DNA of 5,414 nt from Sulfurovum sp. GTDB lineage: Bacteria; Campylobacterota; Campylobacteria; Campylobacterales; Sulfurovaceae. Under the pieces are notes generated by a model that saw only the letters and a program-made list of their open reading frames with translations, made no database searches and was not told the origin of the DNA. The translations under genes and the position numbers were made by a program. The stretch is taken from contig DAOUPF010000114.1 in NCBI GenBank assembly GCA_030626265.1, positions 1-5,414 of the forward strand, given 5' to 3'. This document shows, in pieces, positions 5,270-5,414 of this stretch; the first letter of the stretch is position 1; each line of letters starts with the position of its first letter.

Positions 5270-5401
5270 ATGAGTAAACTTTCAACAAATTTCAACAAAT
5301 TTGCACTATTTGACAAAAAACCCTTGACAAATGTTAACTTCGGTGCTATAATACGCGTCCACAAACACAGAGACCTTGAGTTAAGAGTCTTGATTAAGTG
5401 A
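5270..5401 (+). CDS. Possible 43-residue small ORF through the promoter region (doubtful)
   Basis: An ATG at 5270 opens a 43-codon frame ending in TGA at 5399-5401. A GGGGA sequence (5262-5266) lies only 3 bases ahead, a fair ribosome binding site but at short spacing. The peptide begins MSKLSTNFNKFALFDKK, has no membrane segment or signal peptide, and ends in a basic, charged stretch (IIRVHKHRDLELRVLIK). I do not recognise it. Its codons contain the complete -35/-10 promoter at 5324-5352 and the tandem repeat at 5281-5300, which argues that DNA-level constraint, not protein coding, shapes this stretch. An AT-rich TATATA run at 5250-5259 could be its own promoter but would leave almost no leader. 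More likely coincidence than gene, yet not excluded. Confidence 0.2.
   Translation: MSKLSTNFNKFALFDKKPLTNVNFGAIIRVHKHRDLELRVLIK
5281..5300 (+). repeat. 10-bp tandem direct repeat upstream of the strong promoter
   Basis: TTCAACAAAT occurs twice head to tail with no mismatch. It places AAATTT tracts at 5287-5292 and 5297-5302, one helical turn apart. Relative to the expected transcription start near 5359 the repeat covers about -79 to -59, where curved DNA or activator sites often lie at strong stable-RNA promoters. Confidence 0.8.
5324..5360 (+). promoter_or_regulatory. Full-consensus, rrn-like sigma-70 promoter
   Basis: TTGACA (5324-5329) and TATAAT (5347-5352) are both perfect consensus hexamers with an ideal 17-base spacer, and TG at 5344-5345 adds an extended -10. 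ACGCGTCC (5353-5360) is a GC-rich discriminator, a feature of rRNA and tRNA promoters under stringent control. Transcription should begin near 5358-5361 and run off the right end of the window. The A-tract and repeat upstream resemble an UP-element region. The strength and layout suggest a 16S rRNA or tRNA operon leader, but no RNA gene body is visible here. A highly expressed protein operon is the alternative. Confidence 0.88.
5375..5398 (+). repeat. Near-identical short repeat in the transcribed leader
   Basis: CTTGAGTTAAG (5375-5385) and CTTGATTAAG (5389-5398) differ by one inserted base and are separated by AGT. Each copy is itself nearly palindromic, so the leader RNA could form alternative small hairpins. 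It lies about 15-40 bases after the expected transcription start. It may be part of a precursor-RNA processing or antitermination leader, but no clear boxA is visible. Confidence 0.45.
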
Positions 5402-5414
5402 GTGTGAATCGAGA

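Noticed and set aside
5361..5414. Start of a tRNA or 16S rRNA gene at the right edge
   Set aside because: No tRNA fold and no 16S 5' end signature is visible in these 54 bases. They can only be called leader sequence.

Overview
This window looks like chromosomal DNA of a Campylobacterota (epsilonproteobacterial) organism, most like the Sulfurimonas/Sulfurovum group. The reasons are its low GC content, heavy use of AGA, ATA and CTA codons, the character of the proteins, and the clustering of secG, frr and pyrE. This placement comes from recognising protein families and gene order, not from any search. Most of the window is ordinary core-genome sequence, and I see no insertion sequence, prophage, CRISPR array or tRNA gene.

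Left half (1-2635, + strand): four closely packed genes that look like one transcription unit. They are the 3' end of a type II secretion/type IV pilus inner-membrane platform gene (GspF/PilC family), a small RDD-family membrane protein, a 12-helix major facilitator transporter of the HcaT-like class, and mobA, the molybdenum cofactor guanylyltransferase. The last two genes overlap by 14 bases. A perfect 16-bp hairpin covers the mobA stop codon and closes the unit.

Right half (5132-2689, - strand): a Bax inhibitor-1/YccA family membrane protein with its own hairpin terminator, followed by secG (SecYEG translocon), frr (ribosome recycling) and pyrE (orotate phosphoribosyltransferase). frr and pyrE are separated by only 2 bases. 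secG and frr are separated by 110 bases that hold a perfect AT-rich inverted repeat. pyrE converges on mobA, and a second hairpin serves the pyrE side.

Right edge (5133-5414): a divergent intergenic region containing an exceptionally strong + strand promoter (TTGACA, 17-bp spacer, TATAAT, TG extension, GC-rich discriminator). Helically phased A/T tracts and a 10-bp tandem repeat lie upstream of it. This is the architecture expected of an rRNA or other stable-RNA operon, but the transcribed gene lies beyond the window. A 43-codon open frame with a plausible ribosome binding site runs straight through this promoter. That overlap is the most unusual thing in the window, although it may be coincidence. 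I found no convincing undescribed system.
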